A stretch of 64,000 nucleotides of DNA from Deltaproteobacteria bacterium (GTDB taxonomy: Bacteria; JAGRBM01; JAHCIT01), in contig JAHCIT010000001.1 of the NCBI GenBank assembly GCA_026129095.1, forward strand, positions 496,245 to 560,244, read 5' to 3'. The notes under the pieces were generated by a model. That model had not been told where the DNA came from and did not search any database. It saw only the letters and a program-made list of their open reading frames with translations. The translations under genes and the position numbers were made by a program. Positions 15,527-24,951 of the stretch are shown here, in pieces. Positions within the stretch are counted from its first letter, which is position 1. Each line of letters begins with the position of its first letter.

Positions 15527-17926
15527 TTGTCCACAATCACTCTGACACTGTCTGTTGCCCAGAACTGGTCGCTCGACCGGCTTGAATGGCCAGCCGTACG
15601 TGTCGCTCTTTCGGCATTTTGCCAGAGTCCCTTGGCGGCCGAGCGCATGCGCTCTCTTACGCCGAATCTTTCTCGTCAAGATGTGGAACGGATTTATACG
15701 CTGATCCGGGCTGCGACCGAAGTCGATCGTTTAGGTGCATGGCCCGGTCTCGCGAACCTTGTGGACATCACACCAGTTACGGCTCGTGCCGAACGCGGTG
15801 CTGTACTGGAAGGAACCGAACTGCGTGACGTGGCAAACCTAGCCAGCGCCGCACGGAGCTATCACCGGGTGCTGGGCCATTACAGTAACGGCCGGCCAGC
15901 ACTTGCCGGCTGGCTCGCGCGAATACAGCCGGTAGATGAACTCCTTGACGTACTGGAAGATTCGCTCGACGCGGACGGTTCGCTCAAGGACAGCGCTTCG
16001 CCCGAACTGGCGCGCCTCCGTGAAGAAGTGCGTCACCGGTCACAGGGACTTCGAACGCGTCTGATGGAAGTATTGCGGTCATCCAGGTTCCAGCCGTTCC
16101 TGCAGGACGAATTTTTCACACTCCGTGAAAACCGGTTCGTTGTTCCGCTGAAAGCCGGCGCTCAGGCACAGATTGACGGCATTGTGCACGATACATCCAA
16201 TACTGGCGCGACTGTGTTTATCGAGCCTGTCGAGGTGATCGACGCGAACAACCGGCTAAAAACGGCCATGGCAGACCTGGCCCGCGAGGAACTCCGCATC
16301 CGGCGCGAACTATCCACACAAGTGGCCGCCCGGTCTTTCCGGTTGTCCACAAACTTGGAATTGCTCACCGAGATCGACCTCATTCTGGCCCGGGTACGAT
16401 ATGCGGTTCGTGCTGAAGCGACAGTGCCGGACCTCGCCCCGCCAGACTCCCGGGGATTTCACTTGAAGGCACTGGCCCACCCCCTGCTCCGGCTCCAGCA
16501 AGTACCATGCGTAACGAATGATCTGAAAATCGACGCCAGGTGCCGCATGGTTATTGTGAGCGGACCCAATACTGGAGGGAAAACCGTCCTGCTCAAATCA
16601 CTGGGACTCGCATCCCTGTGTGTACGTGCCGGTGTCCCGGTATCTGCTGCTGAAGGAACCCAGATACCTTTTGTACCGGCGGTTTATGCAGATATCGGCG
16701 ATACCCAAGATCTTTCCGGCGCGTTATCCAGTTTTTCCGGACACCTTTTTCAGATTCGCCGGATTCTGGAAGAGGCCCAGCCGGGCTCAGTCGCTGTAAT
16801 GGACGAACTGATAAGCGGAACCGATCCAGCGGAGGGTTCGGCACTGGGCCGGGCCCTACTGGACTCGCTTGATGCGCGTGGCGTCCTCGCCGTTATTTCG
16901 ACACATTACGACGATCTGAAGCTGTTACCGTCTGAAAATGGGCGGCGGCTGGTGGCGGGGATGGAATTCGATCCAGTGACGCTGAAGCCGACTTACCGTA
17001 TCCGGGTGGGTGTACCTGGCCATTCACGGGCAATAGAGGTGGCGGACAGGCTTGGTTTCCCGGCGGAAATTATCGAGAGGGCGCAGGGGTTCCTGTCTGA
17101 ATCCGGTCGTGAGGTAACTCGTCTCATTGAGGAGCTGGAGGACCGGAACCAGACGCTTGAGCTGGAACGCAATGCCCTCATTGGCGAAAGAAAAGACCTT
17201 GAGAAAACCGAGCGGGAACTCAGGGCCGAAATTGCCAAGCTGAAAACGGCCGAAGGCAAAAAACTGGGCACTGACGTCGCGCAACTCCGCGAAGAAGTAA
17301 ACGAACTCCGGAGCCTGGTAAAAATGATCCGTAAACAGGCAGAGACAAAAGCCGGAGCCCGCGATCTGGTAAAACGGGCCGATTCAGCCATTCAGCGGGC
17401 TATACATCTTTCAGGAAAAGCCCAGTCCGTAGAGATTGCCCGTGATGCCAGCCCCGCCCTGACCAAAGAGGCCGCCCGGCCGGGAACACCCGTGCGGCTT
17501 CGGGGATCAGATACCATCGGCCGGATCGATTCGGTTCCGGATGGAAAGGGACGCGTCTGGGTGGAGTTCAGCGGCCAACGTACGCAAACCACACTCGACC
17601 GCCTGATTCCAGTCAAAACAGCAAAAGCCAAGGAACGCCGCCAGTGGATTCCGCTCGGTGCGAAGATGGAATCCAGACTGGATGATATCGAGCTTGATCT
17701 TCATGGTATGCGTGAAGAAGAAGCCCTAAAGGAAGTAGAGAAATTTCTGGATACGGCGATGGCCCAGAACATGGACAAAGTGCGGATTATCCACGGCTTA
17801 GGTAGCGGAAGACTCCAGAAGGCCGTTCGTGAATACCTGAAATGTTCACCTTATGTCGCCCGGTTCGAAACGGCAGTGCCACAGGCTGGCGGCCACGGTG
17901 TTACCGAAGTTCTCTTGAAAGGATGA
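15527..17926 (+). CDS. mutS2: Endonuclease MutS2
   Basis: MutS2 with an N-terminal core beginning LDRLEWPAVRVALSAF, the P-loop GPNTGGKTVLLKSLGL, Walker B VAVMDELISGTDPAEG and switch STHYDD. A coiled coil around the GREVTRLIEELEDRN segment follows, and the C-terminal Smr nuclease domain has DLHGMREEEAL and HGLGSGRL. MutS2 acts on branched DNA or stalled ribosomes, depending on species. No ATG lies near the conserved start: TTG 15527, 12 bases after GGGAG, gives 799 residues; GTG 15428 would add 33 unconserved residues. It heads a three-gene operon with overlapping junctions. Confidence 0.9.
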   Translation: MSTITLTLSVAQNWSLDRLEWPAVRVALSAFCQSPLAAERMRSLTPNLSRQDVERIYTLIRAATEVDRLGAWPGLANLVDITPVTARAERGAVLEGTELRDVANLASAARSYHRVLGHYSNGRPALAGWLARIQPVDELLDVLEDSLDADGSLKDSASPELARLREEVRHRSQGLRTRLMEVLRSSRFQPFLQDEFFTLRENRFVVPLKAGAQAQIDGIVHDTSNTGATVFIEPVEVIDANNRLKTAMADLAREELRIRRELSTQVAARSFRLSTNLELLTEIDLILARVRYAVRAEATVPDLAPPDSRGFHLKALAHPLLRLQQVPCVTNDLKIDARCRMVIVSGPNTGGKTVLLKSLGLASLCVRAGVPVSAAEGTQIPFVPAVYADIGDTQDLSGALSSFSGHLFQIRRILEEAQPGSVAVMDELISGTDPAEGSALGRALLDSLDARGVLAVISTHYDDLKLLPSENGRRLVAGMEFDPVTLKPTYRIRVGVPGHSRAIEVADRLGFPAEIIERAQGFLSESGREVTRLIEELEDRNQTLELERNALIGERKDLEKTERELRAEIAKLKTAEGKKLGTDVAQLREEVNELRSLVKMIRKQAETKAGARDLVKRADSAIQRAIHLSGKAQSVEIARDASPALTKEAARPGTPVRLRGSDTIGRIDSVPDGKGRVWVEFSGQRTQTTLDRLIPVKTAKAKERRQWIPLGAKMESRLDDIELDLHGMREEEALKEVEKFLDTAMAQNMDKVRIIHGLGSGRLQKAVREYLKCSPYVARFETAVPQAGGHGVTEVLLKG

Positions 17927-19317
17927 CTCTGGTGGCCCTCAAGTCTTTGCCATCGGTCCGTCTTCACTGGCCTGCAAGAGGAGCAAAGGTACGATGGAAC
18001 CCAGCCACGGGCCGGAACGAACCAGCCAACGCCAGTGATAAAAAAGCCTGTGGTTCCTGGCTGAAAGAACAGCGCTCCTTCGGCGACGGGAGTGAAAATC
18101 TCCTCATACACGGCGAAAATGCCGAGATAATGGAAGTGCTTACGGCAACTTATGCCGGACGGGTAAAGCTCATCTATTCCGACCCTCCTTTTAATACAGG
18201 CCGGACTGATTTTGCTGCCTATGACGATGCACTCGATACCAGTGTCTGGCTCTCAATGATGGAAGAACGGCTTCGACTGGCCTGTGACCTCCTGCGCCCA
18301 GACGGGACCATTGCCATCCATATCGGCACGGGGCAGGCCGGAAATCTCCGCGCGTTGATGGACGAGATTTTTGGTGCGGAGAATTTTCTTAACCAGATAT
18401 GTGTCGCTGCAACTCCACCATCAGGTTTCAGGATCACAGGTGCAGCACTGCTCACAAGCGCCAATTACATCCTGCTTTATGCAAAAGACCGGACACAAAG
18501 ACCACTCACACGGCTTTATCGGGAACGGAACTATGACTTCCAGTACCGTTACTTTCTGGAAAACCGCGAAGACTCATCCGAACATTGGCACTGGCGACCG
18601 GTCCAGGAGGTAGTTGCCGAAAAACTGGGTTTTCGCTCCCCCGCAGAGGCCCGGCGACGAGTGGGAGCGGACGCTTTCAAGCTTGAGCTGGCAAAACTCG
18701 CTACACGCGATGCGGACCGGGTATTCCGGTTGGCCGTAATCCGGGGTGGTGCCCGCCAGAAGCGGCTCACTACCATCACTAGATCGCTCAAATACCCCGG
18801 CCGGGTATTTATTCATCCTGGCGAGAACCTCCGCGATTTTTACATCCTGAACGGAAACCAGATGCTCTTTTACGACCGGCGGCTCGCCAAGGTGAATGGA
18901 CAAACTGTTCCTGCCGAACCCCTGAGTGATATCTGGGCCGATATTCCCTGGACCGGCATCGCCAGCGAAGGTGGCGTCAGGCTTAAGGACGGCAAAAAGC
19001 CGGAAACCCTGTTGGCACGGGTGATCAACCTTGGCAGTTCACCGGGTGATCTGGTTCTCGACTTTTTCGGTGGCTCGGGCACAACCGCAGCCGTGGCACA
19101 CAAACTGGACCGCCAATGGATTTCTATTGAAGCGAGTCCGGATAATCACCGGCTCTCAAGGAAGCGGCTGCAGCGAGTTATCAACGGCACCGACACTAGT
19201 GGTATAGCCAAAACCATCAGATGGACTGGAGGAGGCGGGTTCCGGGAACTGGTGATGAAGGCAGGAAAACAGGCAGGACATTCCCGCCCAGCCCATGTTA
19301 TAAACATTACCCCATGA
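17923..19317 (+). CDS. Site-specific DNA methyltransferase (beta class, type III Mod-like), no restriction partner
   Basis: A 464-residue methyltransferase. Motif IV SDPPFNTG (about residue 85) precedes a target-recognition region, and motif I DFFGGSGTTA lies near the C-terminus: the beta-class order of adenine-N6 or cytosine-N4 enzymes such as type III Mod proteins. LLIHGENAEIMEVL upstream of motif IV and KKPETLLARVI before motif I support this. Its ATG overlaps the mutS2 stop (ATGA) and its own stop overlaps dcd (ATGA). No Res gene or endonuclease is nearby, so it is probably an orphan or epigenetic methylase. The recognition sequence is unknown. Confidence 0.87.
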   Translation: MTLVALKSLPSVRLHWPARGAKVRWNPATGRNEPANASDKKACGSWLKEQRSFGDGSENLLIHGENAEIMEVLTATYAGRVKLIYSDPPFNTGRTDFAAYDDALDTSVWLSMMEERLRLACDLLRPDGTIAIHIGTGQAGNLRALMDEIFGAENFLNQICVAATPPSGFRITGAALLTSANYILLYAKDRTQRPLTRLYRERNYDFQYRYFLENREDSSEHWHWRPVQEVVAEKLGFRSPAEARRRVGADAFKLELAKLATRDADRVFRLAVIRGGARQKRLTTITRSLKYPGRVFIHPGENLRDFYILNGNQMLFYDRRLAKVNGQTVPAEPLSDIWADIPWTGIASEGGVRLKDGKKPETLLARVINLGSSPGDLVLDFFGGSGTTAAVAHKLDRQWISIEASPDNHRLSRKRLQRVINGTDTSGIAKTIRWTGGGGFRELVMKAGKQAGHSRPAHVINITP

Positions 19318-19889
19318 TCCTTTCCGACCGGGATATCCGGCGAGCGCTGTCATCTGGGCGCATTCGCATAGACCCTTCGCCGCCTGATTCAGCATACCAG
19401 ACATCGGCGGTTGATCTCGCCTTCGGCGGCGGTGTGCATGTCTGGAAGCCTGAAATTAAGGGGACACGCATTGCCATCGGACAGTTTGATTTCGCCCGGG
19501 TCGCCCGCAGTGGACTCAAGCGCCTGGCACCCGGACCAGACGGAGTATGGCGCCTCAAGCCCGGAATATTCTGTCTGGCCCTGACCCGTGAACGGATAGA
19601 AATCCCTTCCCGGTCACGTCTGGCGGCGAGGGTCGAGGGGCGAAGCTCGCTTGCCCGTCTGGGGCTTTCGGTGCACATGACTGCCCCCACTATCCACGCC
19701 GATACCCATGGCCAGATCACGCTAGAAATCCTGAACCACGGACCGTTTGAGCTGCTGCTCCGTGAAGGCGATCCAATCTGCCAGCTTGTTTTCGAGGAGC
19801 TTTCCGCTCCTCCGGAAACGGCCCAAAAGGAAACTTTCCGAGACCAGCGGAGTGTTAAAGGCCGGACCAGACGCAAACCCCGTTCTTGA
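19314..19889 (+). CDS. dcd: dCTP deaminase
   Basis: A 191-residue dCTP deaminase/dUTPase-family protein: N-terminal MILSDRDIRRALSSGRI, the conserved VEGRSSLARLGL, and the nucleotide-binding TAPTIHADTHGQITLEILN with the catalytic glutamate, then DPICQLVFEEL. It deaminates dCTP to dUTP for thymidylate synthesis. ATG 19314 overlaps the methyltransferase stop, so the longer upstream frame is rejected. The C-terminus is short and basic. Being the third gene of the mutS2 operon links nucleotide-pool control with DNA maintenance genes, though this may be chance clustering. Confidence 0.9.
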   Translation: MILSDRDIRRALSSGRIRIDPSPPDSAYQTSAVDLAFGGGVHVWKPEIKGTRIAIGQFDFARVARSGLKRLAPGPDGVWRLKPGIFCLALTRERIEIPSRSRLAARVEGRSSLARLGLSVHMTAPTIHADTHGQITLEILNHGPFELLLREGDPICQLVFEELSAPPETAQKETFRDQRSVKGRTRRKPRS

Positions 19890-20019
19890 CTCTCTCCACG
19901 CCACCCCGCTAGACCGCGCCCGGCGGAAGCACCTCTCGTCAATCGGGAGCTTTCGTGGCGGTTTCGCCGTCTAGTTCGTCAGGTTCCCAATCTTCCCTGG
20001 AGGTCTCAAGTTTCAACCC

Positions 20020-20943
20020 ATGGCCAAGTGTGCAGTCACCGGTGGCAGCGGATTTATCGGTTCCCATGTAGTGGATGCCCTGAAAGAGGCCGGACACGAC
20101 GTCATTGTGATTGATCACCGTGTACGTCCCCACCGGACAGACGTGGGTTTCGAAGATGTGGACCTGCTTGATCTCTCCTCGATGATCTCGGCCACCAAAG
20201 GTTGCGAGCACATTTTCCATCTGGCAGCCGTGTCCAACGTGAATTATGCATTCAAGTATCCTGTCTACACGACCGCTCTGAATGTGCAGGGGACAGCCAA
20301 TGTGCTGGAGGCAGCCAGGATCCACAATGCGAAGCGGGTTTACCTGGCCAGTACCGTGTGGGTTTACGCAGGTTCCCAGGCTCCCCAACCGATCGTCGAG
20401 GACTCTCCGTTCTATCTCGCCGAAGCAGGACATATATATACTTCGACCAAGATGGCGGCCGAAATGCTCTGCCACAACTACCGGCAACTGTATAACCTCC
20501 AGACAACAATTTTTCGTTATGGCATTCCCTATGGCCCTCGGATGCGCGAGGAGTTGCTGATTCCGATCTTCCTCAAGAAAGCATTTAGTGGCGAAGCCCT
20601 CACAGTCGCCGGCAAAGGCGAACAGTTCCGGAATTTCCTCTATGTGACCGATATGGCGAAGGCGCATGTGTTGGCCATGAAGGATGAGGGAGCTGGACAG
20701 GTGTACAATCTTGAGGGCCCCGAGAAGATCACCGTCAAACAGGTAGCCGAGGCCGTCATCAAGGCGGTGGGCAAGCCTATCGATATTGTCCACACCCCCG
20801 AACGCCCCGGTGACTATGGCGGCAAGGAAGTCTCTCCAGCCAAGGCCCAGAAGGAACTGGGCTGGAAAACAACAGTAAATTTCGAAGAGGGTGTGCGCCA
20901 CACCGCTGAGTTTTTCCGGCAAAAGTGGGGCATTCAGAGCTGA
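20020..20943 (+). CDS. NAD-dependent epimerase/dehydratase (UDP-glucose 4-epimerase-like)
   Basis: A 307-residue extended SDR. The NAD-binding motif is TGGSGFIGSHV (residues 7-17), followed by HLAAVSNV, the catalytic STVWVYAG serine/threonine region and YTSTK. TIFRYGIPYGPRMREE and the C-terminal RPGDYGGKEVSPAKAQKELGW are typical of nucleotide-sugar epimerases. The likely role is supplying an epimerised or dehydrated NDP-sugar for cell-surface glycans; the precise sugar is undetermined. It stands alone between dcd and the hydrolase operon. Confidence 0.85.
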   Translation: MAKCAVTGGSGFIGSHVVDALKEAGHDVIVIDHRVRPHRTDVGFEDVDLLDLSSMISATKGCEHIFHLAAVSNVNYAFKYPVYTTALNVQGTANVLEAARIHNAKRVYLASTVWVYAGSQAPQPIVEDSPFYLAEAGHIYTSTKMAAEMLCHNYRQLYNLQTTIFRYGIPYGPRMREELLIPIFLKKAFSGEALTVAGKGEQFRNFLYVTDMAKAHVLAMKDEGAGQVYNLEGPEKITVKQVAEAVIKAVGKPIDIVHTPERPGDYGGKEVSPAKAQKELGWKTTVNFEEGVRHTAEFFRQKWGIQS

Positions 20944-21171
20944 TTCCGGCCATCCCTGATATGGCCTTCCCTGTTACAAAGCTTTACGGGGAGACGGCCG
21001 CTGGATGCTGGTTTCCCCTCCGTAACGGCTTATAAAATCAGTGTTCATCCGCGTTGCCCGTCCCCGGACCGGCGGTTACGATCGCGCCTTTGGAACCCAC
21101 TGGGTCATGCATGAGGGAGAGCGGACGGCCATCCGGTTTGACCGGAGAGGTACCGGGCAGGGTCATTTAAG
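20944..21171. other. Intergenic region upstream of the hydrolase operon
   Basis: No gene. A small inverted repeat GGCCAT (20948-20953) / ATGGCC (20961-20966) just after the epimerase stop, followed by TT, could be a weak terminator. The remainder presumably holds the promoter of the hydrolase operon, but no convincing -35/-10 pair was identified. Confidence 0.35.
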
Positions 21172-22281
21172 ATGAAGGCCAGTATGTCTGAATTCTGCCA
21201 ACGGCCCCGCAGCCAACGAGGCTGGATCACTGTCCTGACAGTGGTGCTGTTGACGTGTGCCTTCAATACCGGTTGTTTCTGGATTCAGTCAGTTTCAACG
21301 GCCAACGAGCGGCATTCTACCGAAACCCGTGACGGCTGGAAGCTGGCTATGCACCGGTACAAGCCTGAACAGCTATCGGTCGAAAAAGAACCCGTGTTGC
21401 TGGTTCATGGTTTCGCTTCCAACCGGTTTACCTGGTCACTCTCCAGCGACCGGTCCTTTGCCACTTACCTTCTTGAAAAAGGCTACGACGTCTGGGTAGC
21501 GGAACTTCGCGGTTCTGGCGAAAGCGATGGTTCGGCAGTCTTTACCGACCGCAAGGCCGACTACAATTTTGACACATATATGAAGGTGGATCTGCCCGCC
21601 CTCATTACTTACATCCGTTATACCACCCAGCGCGATAACCTGACCTACATTGGGCACAGCCTGGGGGCGATGCTGGGCTATGCATACCTGAGTACCAATC
21701 CTGATGGCGGTGGCGTGAAGAATCTTGTCGCCCTCTCCGGGCCATCCAACTTCAAGGATCGCAACTCGGCGATTGATTTCATCATGAAGGTAAAAGGCCT
21801 GTTCATGGTGACTCCAAAGATATATGCCGAGCTGGCGGCCAAGGCTGCCGCCAACAATCTCGGCTGGACCGACACACGGTTCGATGCTCTCCTGTGGAAC
21901 AACGAGGCGATCAACCCGCGCGCTATTTCCATGGTGGCCTACAACTCGGTATCCAATTTCCCGACAACCCTGCTTGAACAGGCTTCCGACTGGGTGAGCA
22001 CCGGTGAATTCCGCTCAGCAGACAAGCTGCTCAATTATGAGGAACTCCTGCAGCAGATCGAGATTCCCTGTTTTGTGGGTACTGGAAAGGTGGACGCCAT
22101 CGCCACACCACGGGCAGTGAAAACCGCCTTCGACAAAATCGGATCGAAGGACAAGGAATTGCGCGTTTTTGGCACTGCCAACGGCTTCGCAGTTGATTAC
22201 GGGCATCTGGATCTTGTGATGGGCGACAAGGTTGCCCTTGAGGTCTTTCCAACTGTCTTCACCTGGCTGGAGAATCACTGA
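21172..22281 (+). CDS. Alpha/beta hydrolase lipoprotein (first of three)
   Basis: A 369-residue alpha/beta hydrolase. The N-terminus has a hydrophobic signal ending in the lipobox-like AFNTGC. The oxyanion region is VLLVHGFASN, the nucleophile elbow GHSLG, and the likely acid and base are in TGKVDAIATP and the DYGHLDLVMGD histidine. Thus all triad positions are present. An upstream GGGCAGGG may serve the ATG at 21172; ATG 21184 is an alternative. It is followed after 5 bases by a paralogue, so the three genes look like an operon built by tandem duplication. Substrate unknown; lipase/esterase activity is plausible. Confidence 0.8.
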   Translation: MKASMSEFCQRPRSQRGWITVLTVVLLTCAFNTGCFWIQSVSTANERHSTETRDGWKLAMHRYKPEQLSVEKEPVLLVHGFASNRFTWSLSSDRSFATYLLEKGYDVWVAELRGSGESDGSAVFTDRKADYNFDTYMKVDLPALITYIRYTTQRDNLTYIGHSLGAMLGYAYLSTNPDGGGVKNLVALSGPSNFKDRNSAIDFIMKVKGLFMVTPKIYAELAAKAAANNLGWTDTRFDALLWNNEAINPRAISMVAYNSVSNFPTTLLEQASDWVSTGEFRSADKLLNYEELLQQIEIPCFVGTGKVDAIATPRAVKTAFDKIGSKDKELRVFGTANGFAVDYGHLDLVMGDKVALEVFPTVFTWLENH

Positions 22282-22286
22282 TTATC

Positions 22287-23402
22287 ATGATCTCCTTTCG
22301 CCATCTCTTTGCCGTCATAGCTGTGATGATTGCCTGCACAGGCTGCCAGGGACGAGCATTCAATCCGAATCTCCGGCTCGAACGTTTTCTGCCCAATGTT
22401 TCCCGGCGCCCGGACGTGCTGTTTACCCAGACCACCGATGGCAAGATACTCGCGCTTGAGCGTATCCAGCCGAACCAGATCAATCCTGACATGCCTCCTC
22501 TCATCTTCATTCACTCCGAGGGGTTTAACCGGAATTTCTGGACCGTGGCCGGAGAGCGATCGATCATTCACTTTTTCTCTCGCTATGGCTTTGATATCTG
22601 GCTGCTGGATCTGCGTGGCCATGGCGATTCGACGAAGCCGGAATGGTATAACGACGAAGACTGGGACTGGACGTTCGACGACTACGTGCATAAGGACATT
22701 CCCGCTGCCATCAGCTTCGTGCAGGGCCAGACCCGCTCCCGGCAAGTGACTCTCGTAGGGCATGGCGTGGGAGCGATGGCGATCTACGGATACCTCGAAC
22801 TCGAAAACTTCTTTGATGAAGTGGCGAATGTCATCCTTTTTTCGCCGCCCGCCTTTCTGTCTGAATTCAACGAGTCGGTCTCGAAAGCCATTGGCCTGGC
22901 TCGCCAGCTTGGCAAGGATGACCCCCTGACATTGCAGTTCGCACTGGAAAAGCCTGAAAAGCTAGAGCTCTTCCATGAGATGTACATAGCCGGCTCCTTT
23001 ATCCGGACGCCCATCATACGGCGACTCGGACTCACGGCCGTCGACAATATTTCGCCGCGGGTGATCCAGCAGGTACTCAAGTGGGTGGAGAACGAGGATT
23101 TCCTCTCGTCTGATCTCCAGCTCAGCTATCGCGTGAAGCTGGGCCTTGTGCGTGTACCAACCTTGATTATCTCCGGTGCGAAAGACCGTGTCGCTCCAGT
23201 TGGAGCGGTGAACTACGGTTTTCGTTCGCTCACGGTCTCGGACCGGGCCTTGCTCGTGTTCGGCCGGGACTATGGCTATATCCATGATTACAGCCACTTG
23301 GGACTCCTGCTCGGTGACGGCGCTTACGATGAAGTATTTCCCGTCGTATTCGAGTGGATCGAAGCACGGACGCCGGGCGTCCAGGCATGGGGGCGGTTCT
23401 GA
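22287..23402 (+). CDS. Alpha/beta hydrolase-like lipoprotein with nucleophile serine replaced by glycine (second of three)
   Basis: A 371-residue paralogue of its neighbours with a lipoprotein signal (VIAVMIACTGC). The fold motifs are kept: PLIFIHSEGFNR, WLLDLRGHGDS, acid in SGAKDRVAP, histidine in DYSHLGLLLGD. The nucleophile elbow reads GHGVG (codon GGC) where active members have GHSxG, so the normal serine nucleophile is missing. It is probably a pseudoenzyme or non-hydrolytic binding partner of the flanking active copies. The frame is otherwise intact, and its stop overlaps the next start by one base (TGATG). Confidence 0.8.
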   Translation: MISFRHLFAVIAVMIACTGCQGRAFNPNLRLERFLPNVSRRPDVLFTQTTDGKILALERIQPNQINPDMPPLIFIHSEGFNRNFWTVAGERSIIHFFSRYGFDIWLLDLRGHGDSTKPEWYNDEDWDWTFDDYVHKDIPAAISFVQGQTRSRQVTLVGHGVGAMAIYGYLELENFFDEVANVILFSPPAFLSEFNESVSKAIGLARQLGKDDPLTLQFALEKPEKLELFHEMYIAGSFIRTPIIRRLGLTAVDNISPRVIQQVLKWVENEDFLSSDLQLSYRVKLGLVRVPTLIISGAKDRVAPVGAVNYGFRSLTVSDRALLVFGRDYGYIHDYSHLGLLLGDGAYDEVFPVVFEWIEARTPGVQAWGRF

Positions 23403-24886
23403 TGAATACGCCTCGGCGGTATCTGGCACTTTTCTTTGCCGTAACTCTGATTGGCACTACGGCTGCCGAGGCACAGGAGTCATTGGGGTCTATTTCGGAT
23501 GATGCACCCACTGCCGAGGAAACCCATGAGTCCGGTGCGTCAGAAACTCCGCAGGAGACTGAAGCTGCCCCTTCCAATCCGGACGTCAAAGCACCCCCCG
23601 TCCCGGACCAGCGCTTCAAACCGGGCAAGGACGACTTCCCTTACGAGGCTCCTGATCCGGCCCTCAAGTATGCCGACGAGACATCGATCCCGATCACCGA
23701 GGCTGAGCGCCGGATAGGTGCCGGATCCCGCCGGTACGGCGAGGGCACCCTGCACCGGGTCAAGACCGACGATGGCTGGAAGATTGCGGTCCAGTATTAC
23801 GAAGCGTCCACCTACGAAAAACTGTATCCCGTCATTCTGGTTCACGGCGAAGGGATGAACCGTTACATTTTCGATTTCGGACGGAACCATTCGCTCGCAC
23901 GGTACCTGGCATCTCGGGGATATCCCACCTATGTCATTGAGCTCCGTGGCCATGGGTTGTCGTCAGTCGCTCTCGCGGCGCCATCAGCACGAACCACCTG
24001 GGTATTTGAGGATTACCTCAAGGACATTCAGGCAACGATAGATTTCGCCACCAAGCAGTTCGAAATCAACAAGGTGCTGTTGGTGGGACATTCAACCGGC
24101 GGCACGCTTGTATATGGAATCATGCAGAACGAACGGTATGCCCGGATGGTAGCCGGCGCGGTAACATTGGGTGCCCCCCTTCTCTACTACCATCCGAACG
24201 ATACGCTGACGTCTCTGTTCAACAACCGCGACAAGCTGTTCCAGAACCGGGATCTGGTGGAAGTTACCACTCGCTACGGCTATTACTTGCCTGCGCCATT
24301 CGCCAAAAACACCGAAACGCTGCTCGGAGTGCTATTCTTCAACGACTATTTCCTGAACAAGCATCGGCTGGAACGGTTCCTGGACCACGGCATCGAGAAC
24401 ATACGGGTCGATATCCTGCGCCAGATGTCGCTATGGCTTCAGGAAGAGAAGGTTTATGGCACTGAAGACACTACCGTTAAATACGTAGAAGACATGAATC
24501 TGATCAAGTCGCCGATCTGTTTCATGACCGGCTGGCGTGACAATTTCGTCGAACCTGAGACGGTTATCATGGCCTCCGAACTGGTCGAACCGGGCCTGCG
24601 GAAACTCATAAACTTTGGAAAGGTCAACGGACATAACGATAACTACGGGCACTTGGGGTACCTGCTGAATGACTACGCCCTGGAAGACGTGTATCCGGAA
24701 GTCGGGAAATGCCTGCACGAATGGACCGAACGTGCAGTGACCGAGGAGCTCGGCATTGTCCCTGAGCCGGTCCAGGAAGAGATTCCCGATGCAGAAAAGA
24801 AACCAGAAACTGCGCCTGAACAGCGTGAAGGTCAGGATCTGGTGCCAGAAGAGATCCCGTTCCGCGAGATTCTCCCCGGCTTCTGA
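23402..24886 (+). CDS. Secreted alpha/beta hydrolase with acidic N- and C-terminal extensions (third of three)
   Basis: A 494-residue exported protein. ATG 23402 gives a cleavable signal (LALFFAVTLIGTTAAEAQ). An acidic, Pro/Glu-rich linker follows (~25-85). The hydrolase domain has VILVHGEGMNR, ELRGHGLSS, nucleophile GHSTGG, acid in TGWRDNFVEPE and histidine in NYGHLGYLLND. The C-terminal ~45 residues are again Pro/Glu-rich. Its start overlaps the preceding stop, giving a coupled three-gene operon that ends at a strong hairpin 30 bases downstream. Likely periplasmic or envelope-associated; substrate unknown. Confidence 0.8.
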   Translation: MNTPRRYLALFFAVTLIGTTAAEAQESLGSISDDAPTAEETHESGASETPQETEAAPSNPDVKAPPVPDQRFKPGKDDFPYEAPDPALKYADETSIPITEAERRIGAGSRRYGEGTLHRVKTDDGWKIAVQYYEASTYEKLYPVILVHGEGMNRYIFDFGRNHSLARYLASRGYPTYVIELRGHGLSSVALAAPSARTTWVFEDYLKDIQATIDFATKQFEINKVLLVGHSTGGTLVYGIMQNERYARMVAGAVTLGAPLLYYHPNDTLTSLFNNRDKLFQNRDLVEVTTRYGYYLPAPFAKNTETLLGVLFFNDYFLNKHRLERFLDHGIENIRVDILRQMSLWLQEEKVYGTEDTTVKYVEDMNLIKSPICFMTGWRDNFVEPETVIMASELVEPGLRKLINFGKVNGHNDNYGHLGYLLNDYALEDVYPEVGKCLHEWTERAVTEELGIVPEPVQEEIPDAEKKPETAPEQREGQDLVPEEIPFREILPGF

Positions 24887-24915
24887 TATCCTGCCATCAG
24901 TCCTCCTGTAAAAGC

Positions 24916-24951
24916 GACGCCCCGGATACTCGCCGAAGTATCCGGGGCGTC
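24916..24951 (+). terminator. Strong hairpin terminator after the hydrolase operon
   Basis: GACGCCCCGGATACT, loop CGCCGA, AGTATCCGGGGCGTC: a perfect 15-base stem with a 6-base loop, 30 bases after the stop codon. The downstream T-tract is weak (TTACC), so termination strength is inferred mainly from the stem. Confidence 0.75.

Noticed and set aside
19939-20922. Leftward 327-codon frame opposite the epimerase
   Set aside because: The plus strand has complete SDR motifs; this frame is composed of cysteine and histidine runs typical of antisense translation.
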